This document shows positions 17,001-24,945 of a stretch of 64,000 nucleotides of DNA, piece by piece. Source of the DNA: Paenibacillus pinisoli (GTDB lineage: Bacteria; Bacillota; Bacilli; Paenibacillales; Paenibacillaceae); contig NZ_QXQB01000008.1 in NCBI RefSeq assembly GCF_003605435.1, positions 124,001 through 188,000 of the forward strand. Direction: 5' to 3'. Position 1 is the stretch's first letter; each line of letters starts with the position of its first letter. The notes beneath the pieces were generated by a model. That model ran no database searches. It saw only the letters and a list, made by a program, of their open reading frames with translations, and was not told the origin of the DNA. Position numbers and translations under genes: made by a program.

Positions 17001-18185
17001 GGTCATGCTACGCAAGTATACAATGGCAACGACCTTCTATTTGCAATAGCGAATCCGAATGACGGCATCGTGGACAGGCATCTGTACGAGGGCCAGGCGC
17101 CAAACTACTCTGCTACAAGCCAGGCAGCGGGTAATCTTCATATTGGCTACCGCTTCCAGGATGAAGCAAGACAATTCATTAAAGCAAGTCCGCTATTCTG
17201 GATTGATGGCGGCTTGGCTGATAATCCGGACCCAAGCAGTCCAGCGTTCGATCCGATTAAAACGGGCCAGGACCCATTCCCGTTCCCGAATATAATGAAT
17301 AAGTATACCGATAACTTTGCGGCGCGCTGGGGGCAATTTGACCGTGAGTTGGTACCAAGTACTCCAGGCAAACTGACGCTTACTTATGACTCTAATGTCG
17401 TTCAAAGCGCAGGAACGACCATTACCGTATTCCGCTTTGATCCATATAACAGCAAGTGGGAGAACATTGGCGGGGTTGTAGACGAGAAGAAACGCACCAT
17501 CACTGTTCCATTTACTAAGTTCGGTTACTACGTAGCTGTAAAGCTGACTCGCGGCTTCAACGATATTACGGACCATCCGTATGCCCGTGAAGCGATGGAA
17601 GCGATATTCTCGAAAGGTATTATGAATGCGATTGATCCCGTTGGCATGTTCGGCGGTGACCGCTATGTGACACGCGGCGAGTTTACGCGTATGATTGTAA
17701 GAGCGATGGACCTGCCGCTTAATTACAAAGGCGATCTGCATTTCTCTTACTACCCAGAGACGATCACCAATGCCAACCAGTCGAGCTCCATCTATGACTA
17801 CCGTTATATTGAGACAGCTGCAAGGGCAGGTATCGTCAACGGCAAGCGTCCGGGCTTCTTCGATGAAGATGTGGAGCTGACGCGTCAGGAAGCGGCCGTG
17901 ATACTCGCCAGAGCGCTTCAATTGAAACTGGAGCCTGATTCGACGAAAGCGAAAAAAGCATTGGACGGTATCTTCAAGGATTCCGGCACATTTGATTTCT
18001 ATTCGATTCCGGCGGTTCTGGCCATCCAGAAGAAAAACTTTATTCAAGGCAAATTGATTAATCCAGCCAATCCGAAAGAAGGATCTGTATTCGATCCGAG
18101 AGCAAGGCTCCTTCGCAGTGATGCAGCCATTATTATGGCCCGCGTCATGAACGATATGAAGAAGCTGCCGAAGATATACAATTAA
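14010..18185 (+). CDS. Large S-layer-homology (SLH) surface protein, C-terminal SLH domains
   Basis: A 1391-residue secreted protein. Residues 1-29 form a signal peptide ending ANA before AGAYF. The body, about 1100 residues, is a series of beta-sandwich-like repeats (for example IVITGRAPNATKVTIDINGR, recurring about every 90-100 residues). The last 190 residues hold three SLH domains, starting near GFNDITDHPYAREAMEAI, YDYRYIETAARAGIVNGK and FDFYSIPAVLAIQKKNFIQGK, with the TRGEF, TRQEA and LRSDA motifs. SLH domains bind pyruvylated wall polymer made by CsaB and TagO. Start TTG at 14010 after AAAGGAGG. The repeat function (adhesion or structure) is unknown. Confidence 0.88.
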   Translation: MKRALSLILTFALIVTMLPTYMAPQTANAAGAYFLFPNENDTRANARIVSTKTIQINGTINGVVGSSISYNVKQVTSTGLEEILNTTEEITTGITTTGDNRISINSLILFPGMNKITLKGIAGSSIVQESIYIEYRDNPMLYDLKVTFENKDYDMKETEPTMLYSTTPNVTQQGQIVITGRAPNATKVTIDINGRSYDFNVSTGNNNNRFSTSQLTIDKGINIIKFKVHNGGQIVETTRQVAFYNGEVTYYNLKISNGTKESNLQNNMDFSTGSVTGINISGTAIIPLPIYDLNNVLDPNNTITDNLQDALKDLLKLEVQGGAILAPDEVSYSPTDIDATTKFITVDFKYENIAGLAFDTKKNIRFKAPNLRVFDLSPWYGFTLRDNNLAYIQDINYLTGFDSSMTTADASNNAVARNKSRVLSLQSTDIPSGGVDVYSVPMGVELLIGNYETLVDSNLSNLNNLIGKINVNTIPVNPTNPVVYKLVMEELAPNSVTPLAQLVTQNVNGEQVSFLRVFLEIQKLPSSGSNTITFQLTGTGVTNEIKSVVARLLYGPYMKFDSIVDGMDVKFDTVNGTSTSLLSQLGNFKGQLFNVVNDSEIKYSGAGQSVFMYINNVAIDLAADTTTPTKFQATNSDDFIAGVLNKAGSNTVKFVFISKNNNYEYTLRFSIVPTNLPTIPAPNTDGVYPYTKGQWPPVSTDASFNKQGSVYTTREADFDVYGTFGFVDLGSVAGSVESRLSEIGNLQDYIVTIDSPNWSSPVTWNLGQEFTLVDKNRKTLTRDGSDGGPPYVINSGNRPPSADARISFYYDIDARSFFFTITGQTMPSDGSTMVYVMSVFNAGVNGPRATYRLEINPISIPYSIKLPVKEEMVTNRNFVEVIISSPGADSMVIGKQKAEKVTYIDYGANENDKMHVEAFRAVVKDLRAGRETKIPFTITRGDDTIKQELTVKYVPTNIPGAQMMETMSSSHKLFNNALTLTFSKNTQLIRPDYNASTGHATQVYNGNDLLFAIANPNDGIVDRHLYEGQAPNYSATSQAAGNLHIGYRFQDEARQFIKASPLFWIDGGLADNPDPSSPAFDPIKTGQDPFPFPNIMNKYTDNFAARWGQFDRELVPSTPGKLTLTYDSNVVQSAGTTITVFRFDPYNSKWENIGGVVDEKKRTITVPFTKFGYYVAVKLTRGFNDITDHPYAREAMEAIFSKGIMNAIDPVGMFGGDRYVTRGEFTRMIVRAMDLPLNYKGDLHFSYYPETITNANQSSSIYDYRYIETAARAGIVNGKRPGFFDEDVELTRQEAAVILARALQLKLEPDSTKAKKALDGIFKDSGTFDFYSIPAVLAIQKKNFIQGKLINPANPKEGSVFDPRARLLRSDAAIIMARVMNDMKKLPKIYN

Positions 18186-18197
18186 TGACTGTGCTGG

Positions 18198-18232
18198 AAG
18201 AGGGGTTGGCGATACGCCAATCCCTCTTTTGT
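18198..18232 (+). terminator. Terminator after the first SLH gene
   Basis: AGAGGGGTTGGCG pairs with CGCCAATCCCTCT around an ATA loop, followed by TTTT. Confidence 0.85.
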
Positions 18233-18502
18233 GCAAAGTTACGAAAATTTTCAGCAACCATGCGCTATAAAGCTTGTACGAGAATAATAGAGTGTAATTT
18301 TATCCATGGAAAATCTTTTGCATCGACTCTGAGAATAGAACAAGCTATACTTACAACGTGATAAGGACGCGGCTTGTATTAGAAAATACTCAGAAAAATT
18401 TTTCTTAACGAAACGCAACTTTTCACAACGACATACGTTTAAATACATGACGTTATCAAGAGGCCGCTGTTATTTTAAATGGAATGAATTCACAAGTTCC
18501 TC

Positions 18503-18749
18503 TTTACGGTACGGGTAGCCCATTGTATAATGTTATAGTGATGCAGCTAGTCTAGCATCTATTCTCTCATGGTTTACAAGTTTCTACGACATGAGATTAC
18601 ATAGGGTTGATCATGCGTAGACATCATTTATACAATTACTGCTCTACTCTGGGAAGGGGGTGACATCGGCTATGAGGGAAACGAGCAATTCACTATCCAA
18701 ACAAAACTCTCAACAACCGAAGCAATTTAGAGGAGGAGAAAAAAAGGTT
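18503..18749 (+). promoter_or_regulatory. S-layer gene promoter region and long leader with tandem start sites
   Basis: The gap 18233-18749 has no convincing gene. TTTACG at 18503-18508 and TATAAT at 18526-18531 (17-base spacer) make a sigma-A promoter; TTGATC at 18607 and TACAAT at 18631 (18 bases) may be a second. The leader contains two strong ribosome sites: AAGGGGGTGA at 18654-18663 before ATG 18672, and AGGAGGAG at 18731-18738 before ATG 18750. The two starts are in the same frame, 26 codons apart. Tandem starts were reported for the Bacillus (Brevibacillus) brevis 47 cell-wall-protein operon. Confidence 0.6.
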
Positions 18750-21170
18750 ATGAAGAAAAGTTTATCCCTGTTAGTTGCGATCGCAATGGTATTCTCCATG
18801 TTCGCAGCTGTAGCATCCGCAGCAGAGAAACAAACTGCTGGTGAGTACCTGCAAGAAATCGGCGTTATCAAAGGTAACCTGGAAGGCAACCTTAACGAAG
18901 ACAAAGAATGGAAACGCGAAGATTTGACAGTTCTGCTGTCCCGTCTTCTGGGTGTAGAGAAAGCAGCTTCCGAGCATGCTAACACTCACGAGTTCACAGA
19001 TGTAACTAACTCGTTCTACGACGGTTACATTTCCTGGGCTAAAGAAGAGAAATTGATGGAAGGCAAAGGCAACGGCAAATTCGGTTACAACGATCCACTT
19101 ACTAACCAACAATTTGCAGCAGTTGTTCTTCGCGCCCTGAAAGTCGAAGTTGAATACGCTGACGTTCCTAAAGTAGCTGTTGAAAGCAAACTGGTTGCTG
19201 AAGACACTGACTTCGCAGCTAACGCTCTTCGCGGCGTAACTTATGACGTTATCGTTAAAGCTCTGAACACAGAAGTTGCTGGCACTGGCAAGAAACTGGG
19301 CACAATCCTGGGCCTGAAAGGTTTCGAAGTAACTGACCTTAAACTGGTTAGCGCTTCTGCTGTAGTTGCTAGCGAAATCAAACTTAACTTCAACACTAAA
19401 GTAGCGGCTATCGACGCTAAAGACGTAGTTGTTACTGACAAAAACGGCGCTGAAGTGTTTGTAGAAGAGGCTAAAGCTGACGGTGAAACTGTAACTGTTA
19501 AACTGGCTGCTACTCTGACAAACGACGCTGAGTACACTGTACATGTTGCTACTGCAAAAAGCACTGAAGGCAGCGAAGTGAAGGATGCTTCCGCAACATT
19601 CACTTACAAGAAGTCTGCAATTGCTTCTGTAGCAATTAAAAACACTACAATCGCAAGAGGCGATGATGTAGAGTACATTGTTAAAGACACGGCTGGCAAT
19701 GATATTACTAAAGATTTTCCTTTGAGCGCATTTGAAGTTAACTCTTCCGATCTTTCTGTTGTTAATGCTTCCCTTAATGGTGCCGGAATTGGCAAATCCA
19801 TTGTTGTTATTTCTGTACCAGACAGCGCAATTACTACAGGTAACGTAGTAGTAACAGTTAATGAAGCTACTGCTTTGGTATTGGAAACTCTTCAAGTGAA
19901 AAATGCTGCCGATGAAACTGTAGCTGATAACACATTGTATACTAATACAAACGGTTATAAAGTAGTTGCAGAAGCTAAAAGACAAAATGGTTCTGCCGTT
20001 ACTGGCGCAACTTATTCATTCGTTTCCAGAAACCCATCCATTGCGGTAGTTGATACAAACCATAATGGTACACGTGAAGCATCTATTATTCCAGTACAAG
20101 CAGGAACTGCAACAATTGTTGTAACTGCTACAGTTGACGGTGTAACAGTTTCTAAGACTCTTCTTGTTACTGTAAAAGCTGAAGCTAAACTGGCTGGTCT
20201 GAAAGTTGACAAAACTACAGTTGTTCTTAAAGACGCTAATGGTCTTCCTGACAGCGTAAATGTTACACTTCTTGATCAGTATAACGGAACATATAAAGGT
20301 GCTGCTAACAGTGTTGTGACGCTTGTTTATGACAAAGTAGATGCTCAACTTAATGCTACAGCAACTGGTGATGCTCCTGGTGCTGTACCAGTTGGTGGTA
20401 CTAAGTACACTGTTGCTAAAACTGCAGTTGATGGCGTAGCTTCGTTCCAATTCACTGGCTTGGTAAAAGGCAACTTCACAGCAACAATTACTATCACATT
20501 GCCAAGTGGCGCTAAGCAAACTCAAAGAATCAGTGTAGTTGTTTCTGACCAAACTGTAACAAACGGCTATGTTGTTGAGGCTGTTGACGGCTTGAAACTT
20601 GATTCCGCTACACATACAGATCCAGGCAAACATTTTGGTAAAACTTCTACTGATGTAAAAGTATTTACTAAGAATGCTGCAGGCGCTAAAATCGCTGAAG
20701 TAACTCTTGGTGTTACTTTGAACTCGCAAAAAGCTCAAGACAGCATTCTGCAGTTCCCTACTACTGATTCCGTAGCTCCAATTCCTGGAAAAGTAGGTAA
20801 AGAGACTGTTAATGTAGCTGTAAACAATGTAGTTGTAGGAACATTGACATTCGAAGTTGATTATTCTTCTGCTACTATCATTAACAAGGTTCAAGTAAAC
20901 AAAGCTTCCATCAGCCTTGCTAAGAATACCGACTTGATGAATGTTCTATTCAGCACAAGCACTACTAACGGTGCGATTTCTCTGATTGACAAATACGGAG
21001 CTATCATCACTGCAAATGCAGCTGTTGGTGGTAACGTTCAAATCCTGTCTTCTAATTCTACTATTGTAACTAACGATGGTAATCTGGTAGCTGGTGCAAC
21101 AGGTAAAGTTGTATTGACTATCCAAATCGAAGGTAAGATTTACACAGTTAACGTTAACGTTACTGAGTAG
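18750..21170 (+). CDS. Major S-layer-type protein with N-terminal SLH region
   Basis: An 806-residue secreted protein from ATG 18750; an in-frame ATG at 18672 would add 26 polar residues. The signal peptide ends ASA before AEKQTAGEY (about residue 25). SLH-like repeats cover about residues 28-170; the second (FTDVTNSFYDGYISWAKEEKLMEG...FGYNDPLTNQQFAAVVLRAL) is clear, the flanking ones are degenerate. The rest is Ig-like beta repeats (ATLTNDAEYTVHV, Big2-like TATIVVTATVDG). Codons are strongly biased to GCT, GTT, GTA, AAA and AAC, unlike the GC-ended neighbours, as expected for an abundant protein. It probably forms the crystalline surface layer, held by CsaB-modified polymer. Confidence 0.85.
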   Translation: MKKSLSLLVAIAMVFSMFAAVASAAEKQTAGEYLQEIGVIKGNLEGNLNEDKEWKREDLTVLLSRLLGVEKAASEHANTHEFTDVTNSFYDGYISWAKEEKLMEGKGNGKFGYNDPLTNQQFAAVVLRALKVEVEYADVPKVAVESKLVAEDTDFAANALRGVTYDVIVKALNTEVAGTGKKLGTILGLKGFEVTDLKLVSASAVVASEIKLNFNTKVAAIDAKDVVVTDKNGAEVFVEEAKADGETVTVKLAATLTNDAEYTVHVATAKSTEGSEVKDASATFTYKKSAIASVAIKNTTIARGDDVEYIVKDTAGNDITKDFPLSAFEVNSSDLSVVNASLNGAGIGKSIVVISVPDSAITTGNVVVTVNEATALVLETLQVKNAADETVADNTLYTNTNGYKVVAEAKRQNGSAVTGATYSFVSRNPSIAVVDTNHNGTREASIIPVQAGTATIVVTATVDGVTVSKTLLVTVKAEAKLAGLKVDKTTVVLKDANGLPDSVNVTLLDQYNGTYKGAANSVVTLVYDKVDAQLNATATGDAPGAVPVGGTKYTVAKTAVDGVASFQFTGLVKGNFTATITITLPSGAKQTQRISVVVSDQTVTNGYVVEAVDGLKLDSATHTDPGKHFGKTSTDVKVFTKNAAGAKIAEVTLGVTLNSQKAQDSILQFPTTDSVAPIPGKVGKETVNVAVNNVVVGTLTFEVDYSSATIINKVQVNKASISLAKNTDLMNVLFSTSTTNGAISLIDKYGAIITANAAVGGNVQILSSNSTIVTNDGNLVAGATGKVVLTIQIEGKIYTVNVNVTE

Positions 21171-21184
21171 TCTTCACCAAGAAG

Positions 21185-21222
21185 AGGCATCCTTCCTAAC
21201 GGAAGGGTGCCTTTTTATTTTT
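21185..21222 (+). terminator. S-layer gene terminator
   Basis: GGCATCCTTCC pairs with GGAAGGGTGCC around a TAAC loop, followed by TTTTTATTTTT. Confidence 0.9.
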
Positions 21223-21297
21223 ATTCTTGCCAATTTGAACGAAACATTTTATAACCTCCATACGTCTTTATATATAATACATACCAGGAGGTTGGAA

Positions 21298-23754
21298 ATG
21301 GTAACTAAGAGAGGCTTTAACACACGAATAATCGTGGTTTTTGTAGTGTTATCTTTAATGGTACAGTTGTTCTCATCCATGTCTGCACATGCAGCACCTA
21401 ACGTATCAATTGATTTATCGAATAACGTAAAGGTTTCATTATTTGATGCTCAATTGGCGGCAACGGAGAATGGTCAAGTGGCCTCATTTACGTTGAAAAT
21501 TGACAACAAGTCTAATTCCAGTCTGAATTTGCTGGACTATTGGGCGAGAATTAAGGGAACAGAGGGCAAAAAATATATCACTAAATTAGTAACGTCCGAT
21601 GTAAAAAAACCAACTGTGCCAGCCAATAATTCAACCTATCTTACCTTCTATGCTCAAGTGGATAAGTCCGCCACGATTTCAACTCTATCCATCGATTTTC
21701 TGAAATGGGATTTCTCTAGACCCAATTATGAATCAGTTGTTGGCAACCTTAAGCCAGGCAACAATGGCACTATAACATTAGGCCAAACACAGAATTCACG
21801 TCTTAATCAAAACTTGTTGGGCATTAGCCTGAAAAAATACACGATGTACGAGGATAGCAAATATGCATATGTAAATATGGAGCTAAATATTACGAACTCG
21901 TCATCGCTTTTGTTGAAACTTGATGATTTGCAGTATCAGGTTACAACCAATTCAAAGCAAATCCTTAGCGGTACAGCGGGATATAAAGACTTGTCTTTAA
22001 AAGCTTTCGAAACAAAGCCTGTTACAGTGGGCGTTGCCATTCCTCGTGACAAATGGGATAACAATATGACGCTGCAAGTGCTTGGAAGCGAAGGCGGAGA
22101 GTCGAATATATTGTTGCCATTAGCGAACATTGTATTGACTAAGCTAAAAAGCACAGCCGCCCTTCCTGTGAACAAGCCTAATACTCTAAACATTAATGGA
22201 AATTCATTAACGATAGAAGCTGGCGAAAGCACGGTATCCGAGCTGGAAGGCAAAACAGAAATGACGAGTACGGTTACCATCGTCAATAATGAGCCTAATG
22301 CGATTACGCTTCCTTCTCTTTCTTTTTACGTGAAGACTAAAGAGGGACTGCTGTATCCATTGCAAATCGAGAAGACGGAAGACGTAACCTTCTTGCCAAA
22401 AATGAAGCAAGAGCTTAAACTAATTGGACAAATTCCGAACAAACAAGTGCTTGGAACCAGTCAATTGGTATACTTCTTGAAGAATGAAGAGACCAACATC
22501 AAGAGCTTCCTGGGCAACTTTGCAATTAAGCTGTCTAACGGAGATCAAGAAGAAAATACTTCTAATGCTTCTAAAGAAAAGATCTATAATGGTCTCAAAA
22601 TTGAGCAATTGTCGATCCAAAGAACTCCAAATAATCTTAACGATCTTATCGTTGCGGAGTTTAAGGTGACCAATACGTCAAAAGTGGCTAAACCTATCTT
22701 GAATATTGAAGGCAACTTTGTACTGGACAAAGTTCAGCTCAAAGAAAACAGTAAAATCAAGTCGCTGGATTCCACTTTAGTATTAGCGCCAGGACAAAGC
22801 TACCGCTTTATCGCTTTTACCACTATTCCGTATACTCAAGTTGTTAAAAACTATGGTTTTAAAATGACAGAGGTTACGGCAGATTCGAAAAAGAACTCCA
22901 TTCATACTTTCAGTGTAGATAATATTTATAATGCCAGATTATTAGCTGAAAATGAGGAGTATCAAATTGAAACAGTCGGCAAGCGCGGAAGTGTAAAGTT
23001 CTTGAATTCCAGCCTGTATGAGAGCAGCAGCACAAACTTAGTCTATGCTGAGCTTGAGTATGTGAACAATGAACAAAGAGCAAATGCGGTAACCTCATTA
23101 AATGGTTATTTGAGAAATAAAAAAGGCGATATTATTGATCTAAAATTTGAAAGCTACGAGCATCCAATATTGCCGAGCGACCAATTAATTATGGCAACTT
23201 ATGCAACATTGCCGCGCAACTTCTCCATGGAAGGCTTGGAAATTTTCTTCGGAGAAGCAGTGACAGTAGCTGAAGGAATAACGGCAGCTGTTAGTCCAGT
23301 GTATACAGACAATGTGAAGTTGACTGCTGAACCGAAAAACAACTTTGTTTCGATTCCGATTCAACAGTACCAGCTGAGCATTAGAGATATTGGAGCTTAT
23401 ATCATGTCTTCGGACAGCTTCGCTGCAGATACCATTGAACTTCAATTTGAATATGATTTGCTGCTCAATGAAGGTGCTCCGAACTATACGACCGACCATA
23501 CTATATTGGTTGAATTTGATGATATGAGCAATCCGCGTTTTAAATTCTCGCAAGAATTTAAATTAGGGGAACTTGAAAGTAAAGATGATAATCTTGTACT
23601 TGGCAAAGGCTTGGATAAAACATTCCGGTACAAAAATAATTCGATTGGCAGCAAGCAATTCGGTACGTTCCAATTGAACATTTATGATGTATATAAAGGT
23701 CATAAAAAACTCATCGCAAGACGAACTCTAGATATGGGAACTATAAATAAGTAG
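21298..23754 (+). CDS. Secreted protein of unknown function, next to the S-layer gene
   Basis: An 818-residue protein with a signal peptide (basic start, then IIVVFVVLSLMVQLFSSM, cleavage after SAHA near residue 31). I recognise no catalytic domain and no SLH domain. The body reads as five or six beta-sandwich modules with recurring patterns: TLKIDNKSNSSLNLLDYWARI, MELNITNSSSLLLKLDDLQYQV, TIVNNEPNAITLPSLSFYVKTKEG and EFKVTNTSKVAKPILNIEG, each followed by a L-P-x-basic turn and a LxGxIP-type strand. AGGAGG at 21286-21291 fixes ATG 21298. A TATAAT lies at 21273 just after the S-layer terminator. Base composition is lower in GC than the surrounding genes, like the S-layer gene. Confidence 0.7.
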   Translation: MVTKRGFNTRIIVVFVVLSLMVQLFSSMSAHAAPNVSIDLSNNVKVSLFDAQLAATENGQVASFTLKIDNKSNSSLNLLDYWARIKGTEGKKYITKLVTSDVKKPTVPANNSTYLTFYAQVDKSATISTLSIDFLKWDFSRPNYESVVGNLKPGNNGTITLGQTQNSRLNQNLLGISLKKYTMYEDSKYAYVNMELNITNSSSLLLKLDDLQYQVTTNSKQILSGTAGYKDLSLKAFETKPVTVGVAIPRDKWDNNMTLQVLGSEGGESNILLPLANIVLTKLKSTAALPVNKPNTLNINGNSLTIEAGESTVSELEGKTEMTSTVTIVNNEPNAITLPSLSFYVKTKEGLLYPLQIEKTEDVTFLPKMKQELKLIGQIPNKQVLGTSQLVYFLKNEETNIKSFLGNFAIKLSNGDQEENTSNASKEKIYNGLKIEQLSIQRTPNNLNDLIVAEFKVTNTSKVAKPILNIEGNFVLDKVQLKENSKIKSLDSTLVLAPGQSYRFIAFTTIPYTQVVKNYGFKMTEVTADSKKNSIHTFSVDNIYNARLLAENEEYQIETVGKRGSVKFLNSSLYESSSTNLVYAELEYVNNEQRANAVTSLNGYLRNKKGDIIDLKFESYEHPILPSDQLIMATYATLPRNFSMEGLEIFFGEAVTVAEGITAAVSPVYTDNVKLTAEPKNNFVSIPIQQYQLSIRDIGAYIMSSDSFAADTIELQFEYDLLLNEGAPNYTTDHTILVEFDDMSNPRFKFSQEFKLGELESKDDNLVLGKGLDKTFRYKNNSIGSKQFGTFQLNIYDVYKGHKKLIARRTLDMGTINK

Positions 23755-23782
23755 TCAACTCGTCTAGCATAGTCTTTATAAT

Positions 23783-23810
23783 TCTAGTATCCTATGATTA
23801 GGATACTAGA
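23783..23810. repeat. Perfect 12-base inverted repeat before a small gene
   Basis: TCTAGTATCCTA at 23783-23794 faces TAGGATACTAGA at 23799-23810 around TGAT. No T-run follows, so it is not an ordinary terminator; the GAGGAG ribosome site of the next gene starts four bases later. Confidence 0.75.
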
Positions 23811-23828
23811 CATGAGGAGTTGTAAGCA

Positions 23829-24329
23829 GTGAACATGAAAGTGTTAAAGGTAACAGGTGCAGCGGTACTTATAGCGGCTGGAGTTGGAGTCGGCATGATT
23901 ATGGCGAAGCCGCTTGAAGCAAACTCAGCCGTTACGCCAGGCACGATTGAAGATCCTGTCGTAACCAAGAGCTACGTAGACGAGCAGATTGCCAAGCTGA
24001 ACGGCGGCGGCAATCCAGGCAATAATAACGGGAATTCCGGCGAGGCAGGCGCCAGCGTCAAGCTGGAGGTCGTAGAGGTGCCGGTAGGCAAGACGCTGAT
24101 GGCTTCAGCCGGAGCCGAAGTGGTCGTGCGTGTAGGCAAAGCAGTCGCTTACAGCTCGGACACGAACGGAATCTCGGATCTGACCGGCGGTGTGGATATC
24201 AAGAGCGGCAAGGACGTGCCGACGAATCACTTGATATGGTTCCCTCGCGATGGACGCGGCATTAAAGGACATCCCGATGAGACGAATGTGCTGACCGTTC
24301 TGGTGAAGGGCAATTATACCATCAAATAA
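23829..24329 (+). CDS. Small exported or membrane-anchored protein, function unknown
   Basis: A 166-residue protein with an N-terminal hydrophobic segment (VTGAAVLIAAGVGVGMIMA, residues 8-26) that could be a signal peptide or anchor. Next comes a KSYVDEQIAKLNGG helix, a Gly-Asn linker (about 58-72), and a compact C-terminal domain (about 75-166) rich in Val, with the end LTVLVKGNYTIK. I do not recognise the family. Start GTG at 23829 is set by GAGGAG at 23814-23819; ATG 23835 is too far. A perfect palindrome lies immediately upstream and a terminator follows, so it is a single-gene unit. Confidence 0.65.
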   Translation: MNMKVLKVTGAAVLIAAGVGVGMIMAKPLEANSAVTPGTIEDPVVTKSYVDEQIAKLNGGGNPGNNNGNSGEAGASVKLEVVEVPVGKTLMASAGAEVVVRVGKAVAYSSDTNGISDLTGGVDIKSGKDVPTNHLIWFPRDGRGIKGHPDETNVLTVLVKGNYTIK

Positions 24330-24341
24330 TGAAGCAAGATC

Positions 24342-24378
24342 AGCAGGCTATTCCAAGCGATTGGGATAGCCTGTTTTG
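24342..24378 (+). terminator. Terminator after the small exported protein gene
   Basis: CAGGCTATTCC near 24344 pairs with GGGATAGCCTG, followed by TTTT. Confidence 0.8.
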
Positions 24379-24506
24379 ATATTAAGCCCAACATTTCTTC
24401 CTTACATGCTATAAATTTCTCCAAATTCCATAAGGTTATACGCTTGAAGCCATGAAGACGGATGCACAATAGAGGTGTAAACCATTCCTCACGGAGGTGC
24501 ATATCG

Positions 24507-24785
24507 ATGAGCCGTTCCAATAAAGTAGTTGTTCCCAACTGTAAAGCCGCACTTAACCAAATGAAATACGAAATAGCAGCAGAATTCGGGCTTATGTCCG
24601 GTGGATACTCGGCCAATGGGGCTGATACTGAATTTGCAGGCGAGCTGGGCGCTGTATCGGGCCAGAGCGGCAGCGTGCATTGGTCGGGCCTCTCCACTCG
24701 GCAAGCAGGTTCTGTCGGCGGAGAGATCACACGCCGTCTTGTCGCGCAGGCGGAGCAAGTGTTAAATGGAGGCTTCCAGCTATAA
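24507..24785 (+). CDS. Small acid-soluble spore protein, alpha/beta type
   Basis: A 92-residue spore DNA-binding protein that coats and protects DNA in dormant spores and is degraded by the GPR protease at germination. The diagnostic stretches are ALNQMKYEIAAEFG (residues 16-29), which contains the GPR cleavage context, and SVGGEITRRLVAQAEQ near the C-terminus. The middle is longer and more Gly/Ala/Ser rich than in the 70-residue Bacillus homologues. GGAGGTG at 24494-24500 fixes ATG 24507. Expression in the forespore from a sigma-G promoter is expected from family knowledge; I could not confirm a sigma-G site upstream. Confidence 0.88.
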   Translation: MSRSNKVVVPNCKAALNQMKYEIAAEFGLMSGGYSANGADTEFAGELGAVSGQSGSVHWSGLSTRQAGSVGGEITRRLVAQAEQVLNGGFQL

Positions 24786-24804
24786 TTGGCAAAGTAGGCG
24801 TCCA

Positions 24805-24893
24805 TTGACACCAAGCGACATTTTCGGTATCATAAATTTTTAGAAGAAGAGTTGTCTAACAACCTTTTCCTTCGTGGAAAAGGTTCGTTTTTT
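24805..24893 (+). promoter_or_regulatory. metK promoter and possible leader attenuator
   Basis: TTGACA at 24805-24810 and TATCAT at 24828-24833 (17-base spacer) form a strong promoter pointing to metK. About 20 bases after the expected start, AACCTTTTCC at 24861-24870 pairs with GGAAAAGGTT at 24876-24885 and is followed by CG and six T: a complete intrinsic terminator inside the leader. A small hairpin GTTGT-CTA-ACAAC at 24851-24863 overlaps its left arm. No S-box (SAM-I) core fits in so short a leader. It might also simply end spore-gene transcription. Confidence 0.6.
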
Positions 24894-24945
24894 GTGTAGA
24901 ACAATCGCACTTATTCAATACTAAGGTTGTAGGAGGTTGATATGG

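Noticed and set aside
18771..19985. 404-codon minus-strand open frame under the S-layer gene
   Set aside because: Biased codons of the S-layer gene create it; its Ser/Phe/Cys-rich translation is not protein-like.
24786..24945. SAM-I (S-box) riboswitch before metK
   Set aside because: The leader before the terminator stem is only about 20 bases and has none of the S-box core.
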